This document shows positions 59,721 through 64,000 of a DNA stretch of 64,000 nt, one piece after another (position 1 is the stretch's first letter; each line of letters starts with the position of its first letter). The stretch lies in NCBI GenBank assembly GCA_030848705.1, contig CM061236.1:139801970-139865969 (forward strand). Reading direction: 5' to 3'. The position numbers and the translations under genes are program-made. Below the pieces are notes generated by a model. It saw nothing but the letters and a program-made list of their open reading frames with translations, had not been told where the DNA came from and ran no database searches. Source of the DNA: Heracleum sosnowskyi (taxonomy: Eukaryota; Streptophyta; Magnoliopsida; Apiales; Apiaceae).

Positions 59721-62700
59721 CTATGTTGCCGAAACTGCTTTGTACCCTTCTTTCTCAAGAAGTTTTGCTATAGATATATCTCCTGTCTTGATGATTTTTC
59801 CATCCTCCTAAAAAGCAAAAGGATTGTCAATAAATAAACACACACTTACAGCCAAAAAGACCTAAATAATGTTTCCATTCTAACATAGCACTGCAATCCC
59901 GACTTGCTTGTAAAGTAAACAAAGATGATTAAACAAGTTGGTTCATCGCTAACACCCTCAACTATGTCTGAGAAACAGCGAACTTCTGAAACTTTTTTGT
60001 TAATAAAGGTCATTCATGTTTAATTGCTACAACAGGGAGGATTTTTTTATTTGCTTTATTTATAGATGAGGCAAATTCACAGGAGACGAGGATGCAAAGC
60101 AGAAGACTAGCCTCAAAGACAATCTTGGAGTCTCAAATTTATTGAACTTGAAGATGTTACACTTTTTTATGCAAGTTTTATTCATAATTATAACCAGAAG
60201 TTTGCCTACACATATGCATACAACCACGTGTATTGCATTTAAGTTTTATCACCGACTTCTAAGCCGAGTCTAGTGTACCAATTCAATACCTAGTAGTCTA
60301 GTACAGATCAATAGCAGAGTAAAGCTTGAGATAAGAAACTCATATAGTCATATGGCATCTAAAAGTAACCGAATCGAAGTATTCCCATGATACAGATGGC
60401 AGGAAAAATATCAATCTAAACCTCATTTCAATATCTAACCATACAGAGTAGAGAAATTTATCGAACTTGATTACCATAATATGGATATAGTTGGGCTTAA
60501 TATATTCCAGAAGCCGAAGGTAGTGGGTGATCATCAAGACAGATTTTTTTGGGGTCAGGAGTCCATTCACGGCCTTTGATACGTCACGAAGTGCATCAAC
60601 ATCTAAACCAGAATCGATCTCATCTAAAATGGACAATTCTGCACCCAGAACCTGTAAACAGAAAGAGGAGTCAGTCATAGAAAGAAAGCTTTTGACACTT
60701 GCAAGGACATTATGTAACAGCTTCTGTGCACAGAAAGGGAGATGTATTTACTTTTTTATTGGAAAATGTTTATTAAGCAAAGACACAACAGACACACAGC
60801 CATAGGGAAAGTCTCAATTCTCAAACAAAAAATTGACAGCAACAGAAAAAACAGAGCAGATAAACATGATGAAATAGAATTATAGAATCATACACCAAAA
60901 AAGACATAAACTTGCTCATTGCAGAGTTGTATAATTTCCCTTACACCAGTAAAATGGCTGACCTTGCTCAGTCATGAAAGAAAGTTTCTGATGCACTTGC
61001 AATGATATTTGTTTCTAAATAAAAGTTAATTACAGTACTTAGAGCCACTGCACAATGCACAATGAGATATTTCCCTTTCTCCGTGTAGAGTTCTACAATT
61101 TCTTTAAACCAGTAAATAGTTACTGAGTGCTCATGATTACTGATACAGAACAATCTGCACTAGATGCATCTTATTCTAATAAAGCTAAATTTCAATTTGC
61201 AGAAAGGCTAGTTTTCCTTTCTACAGTGCAGGAAGAAGACGAAGCAAAGTTATCCAAACTACGTTACTGTATATCTTTTTAATTTACAAAAACAAGTCTC
61301 ATTTAATCTTGTCAAAAATTTAAGAAAATAAGATTGAATATTGGGTTTCATATCTAGCTGGATAAGATGGCGTCTGCTTCATCCTGCAATGTGGCTGCCA
61401 ACTTACTGACTGTCTCCCAACTCAATTTACGTAATATAATATGAAAAGCTTATTTCTATTCAAATATATCATATTATTATCTCACACTAAAATCTATACA
61501 TATACTACCAACATTCCATCCACATGTAGATCTCATCAGCAAAAGTCATTGTCTAAAGTTCAGATAGAAAATACTACTTTTCAATATGCTATATATACAC
61601 ACCGCAAGTTGTAGAATTTCGTTGCGCTTCTTTTCACCACCACTAAATCCTTCATTTACATTTCTGTTCAAGAAATCTGGCTTTATGTTCACAACTTCAA
61701 GCTTGGGCATAATGTAAGCGTAGAACTGCAAGAATAAATATTATCAGTTAATCACTCAACCAAAACGAAAGAACTTTAAGTATAAATTATCAGTTAATCA
61801 CTTCACCAAAATGAAATTCTTGCTTGTTCTTGTGAGGCTAAAACTATATCACTCAAAAAGAATTAGTAGTTTCCATTGCTCGGCCACATTTAACCTTCGA
61901 GAGAAGATTTAGTGCATATTTTAGATAGTAAAAACATAAATAACTCTAATGCACATCATCAGTTCCCATTCCATGTCTGCATCCTGTTTTTATTTCCATG
62001 ATAGAAATTTTTTGTATGGTACCACTAAAAAGCATAGGAAGGTCACATTATACGGATCTTATACAAGTATCAAGAAACATTATGAGTGGATATCCGGAGT
62101 TCAAAAACATGCACCTCAATAGGACTAAGCTCTGGCAACCCCAGCTTTCTTCTACGGGCATTATATGCCATTAAGAGAAAATCAATATTGCTCACTCCTG
62201 GAATTTCAACTGGAGATTGAAAACTCATAAAAAGCCCAGCAATTGATCTGTCCTCTGGTTCCATGTCAAGCAAGTTCTCTCCTTTAAACACAATGCTGCC
62301 TCCAGTAACTTCATAATCTTTATGGCCAACGAGAACCTATATCATATAGCGTAATCAAATGTACAAACCGTTACATAACTAGTTTATAGTAAATATACTA
62401 CTTTTAAAAGAAGAAAAATAGAACATTTTATCTAATTTCTTCTGTTTGTGTGGGTTTAATTACTGCAAAGACTTATACCCCATTCATCAAATAAGAGAAG
62501 AGGAAAATTAGAACTTAATCTACAGATTTGTCAGTGTCAGACAATTAAAGATGTCATCAATACAGTATGGCGTTCTGGTGCTTAACAAAAGCTTTAATCT
62601 ATATGTGCTTAACAAAAGCTTTAATCTATATGTTGCCAGACAGCGAAGAGCATCGCCAAGATTTTTTACAGGAAGCTCTTTATAATAGATTATTCGTTAA

Positions 62701-63414
62701 AGGCTTATAGTCCCTCACCTAGGTGCCAATGCGGGTTTCACATAAACTACACACACATATACTATTATCATATCATACAATATAATTTACAAGAGCAATT
62801 TAAGTAAATTCTCGCAAATACATTCTCATCTCAACCTACTTCTACAACCAAACAAGACTGCATCAAATCTCAACCTACTCGTAAACAAAGAAAACGATAA
62901 TCAACCGGAAAAAAATAAAAACCAACCTTGGCAAAAGTACTCTTCCCAGAACCATTCTTCCCCATCACAGCATGAACCTAATACCAAAACCAAACATTTC
63001 AAAATTAACAAACCACAATTAACAAACCCCATCAAAACCCACCACAATTAAACAAAAACCACTCAATTAAAATCCTCAAAACAAACGAAATTCACACATA
63101 TAAATATAAAGATGCAATCTTTATACCTCTCCTTCATAAATACAAAGATTGACTCCTTTCAAAATGGGTTGTTCAGATTGAGCTATAACTGCAGTCAAGT
63201 CTTTAACTTGTAACAAAATCTTGGGTGAATCTCCGCCGTTGTTGGTGCTAGAAGTCGCCGGAGATTCGACGGCGAGGCTGTTTTTTAACCGGAAAGAAGG
63301 GAAGCTACGGCGACGAGTGGCAGGGATTGTAAATAAGAGGGAATTAGATGGGTAGTTTCGGAAAGAGGGAATTAGATGTGGGGGTGAAGGGGATGAACAG
63401 TTGAGTGCCGCCAT
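59721..63414 (-). CDS. ABCI6: SufC-type ABC ATPase, plastid Fe-S cluster assembly (6 exons)
   Basis: Minus-strand exons 63414-63127, 62977-62927, 62336-62115, 61725-61603, 60651-60475 and 59807-59721 join in frame for 315 residues. Residues 1-60 are Ser/Pro/Arg-rich, as in a plastid transit peptide. The ATPase follows. The Walker A motif GKNGSGKST fills the tiny second exon. The Q-loop is in SFQSPVEIPG, the SufC-specific signature is FSGGEKKRNEILQLA, and Walker B with D-loop is LSILDEIDSGLDVDALRD. The switch His is in ITHY. SufC works with SufB and SufD as the scaffold complex of the SUF system in plastids. All key residues are present. The family usually has ITHYQRLL; here it is ITHYLRLL. 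The start at 63414 is the first ATG giving the usual transit-like N-terminus. Confidence 0.93.
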
Positions 63415-64000
63415 TGTAATCGGAATCAAATTTGCTTACAGATATGCCTATATATATTTTTATTTGTTTTATAATGATTATTTGTTACTATTTTTATAAT
63501 TATAAAAAGAAAAAAAAAATTATCTTTGATTTTTTTTTATATTTTTTGTTTAGTAAAGTTAAGGTATAACTCTAAATAATTCTGTGTTAAAAATATCCAA
63601 TATAAGTTTGGAGATGAAATCAAATATAAAATCTGGGATCACGCAGCAATGATAAAATTTGTATTTTTGATATAAAAATTTAGAAAACATTAATTTGTAG
63701 ATATTTTATTACATTTTGGTAAAGAGAAATTTAAAGAATGGGCTAAAGATGATCCCATATTTTGTTTAAGTTTGTTGAAATATAGGTGAAATGTGTTACT
63801 TTATATATATATTTGGTTTTAGTTGTTACAGTTGTTAGCCCACCCAAATGGATATTGTGTATTTGTAGTAGAATATTACTACTTGTAGTCATTGTATTGA
63901 TTCAATGGCCTTAGCAACCGGCGAGCAAAAAACCGAATTAAAATCGAAACTGATAAAAACCGAACTGTAAAAATCAAAATTGAGTTAAAGCCGAGCCGAA
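63415..64000. other. Upstream region of ABCI6 and CCGAA-rich repeat edge
   Basis: AT-rich. TATATATATTTT around 63451-63462 lies about 40-50 bp upstream of the ATG and could be a TATA box for the minus-strand gene. From about 63915 to the window end, AACCGAA/AAACCGAACTG words appear, similar to the blocks at 39165 and 47960. Confidence 0.4.

Noticed and set aside
59584..59837. Plus-strand ORFs over the 3' end of ABCI6
   Set aside because: They are shadows of the SufC last exon and low-complexity GA/GT sequence.

Overview
The window is plant nuclear DNA, almost certainly from a eudicot. Its genes have many short introns with GT/AG borders, the intergenic DNA is AT-rich, and it carries LTR retrotransposons with initiator-Met-tRNA primer sites, MITEs, a CACTA end and a Helitron-like end. 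I cannot name the species; an asterid such as an Apiaceae member is only a guess. 

The left 39 kb is a nested retrotransposon graveyard. Element 1 (1-12803; its 5' LTR lies before the window) is a Sirevirus-like Ty1/copia element with gag, pol, a small acidic ORF, a very long extra 3' ORF and a 3' LTR. It sits against a broken LEUNIG-type co-repressor fragment (12804-13685). After a CACTA end, a Stowaway MITE, a Tourist-like MITE, a solo LTR and a Helitron-like tandem-repeat block come an inverted LTR and an old Copia fragment ('X'). X was invaded by element 2 (20804-33058), which itself carries the LTR and gag start of element 4 inside its reverse transcriptase. X resumes at 33059 and is interrupted again by element 3 (33495 to about 39130), which ends abruptly in pol. 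All pol and gag frames carry stops or frameshifts. 

The right 24 kb is genic. It holds a plastid-type GNAT acetyltransferase (39619-41727, +), an SRC2-like C2 protein with a proline-rich tail (42282-43438, +), and a tandem pair of peroxisomal quinone-oxidoreductase-like genes (44435-47119 and 49425-51396, +). On the minus strand are a membrane RING-finger E3 ligase (56956-52173) and the plastid Fe-S assembly ATPase SufC/ABCI6 (63414-59721). All six have complete exon sets that join in frame. 

The most interesting signals are in the retroelements. (i) Elements 1 and 2 carry what looks like a phase-0 intron between gag and pol, whose removal would fuse two reading frames; element 3 keeps the acceptor and has lost the donor. 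(ii) Each of the three elements has its own short 'signature word' (CTGTC, ACGGATA or GAGTCTA type) scattered at equivalent places, mainly the LTR and the integrase-RT linker, and in elements 1 and 2 also the spacer upstream of the 3' ORF and that ORF's variable parts. (iii) The 3' ORF has its own TATA-like box and a conserved leader in elements 1 and 2. In the genic part, a Tourist-like MITE landed exactly on the stop codon of one oxidoreductase copy and re-created a stop, sparing the peroxisomal SKL tail.
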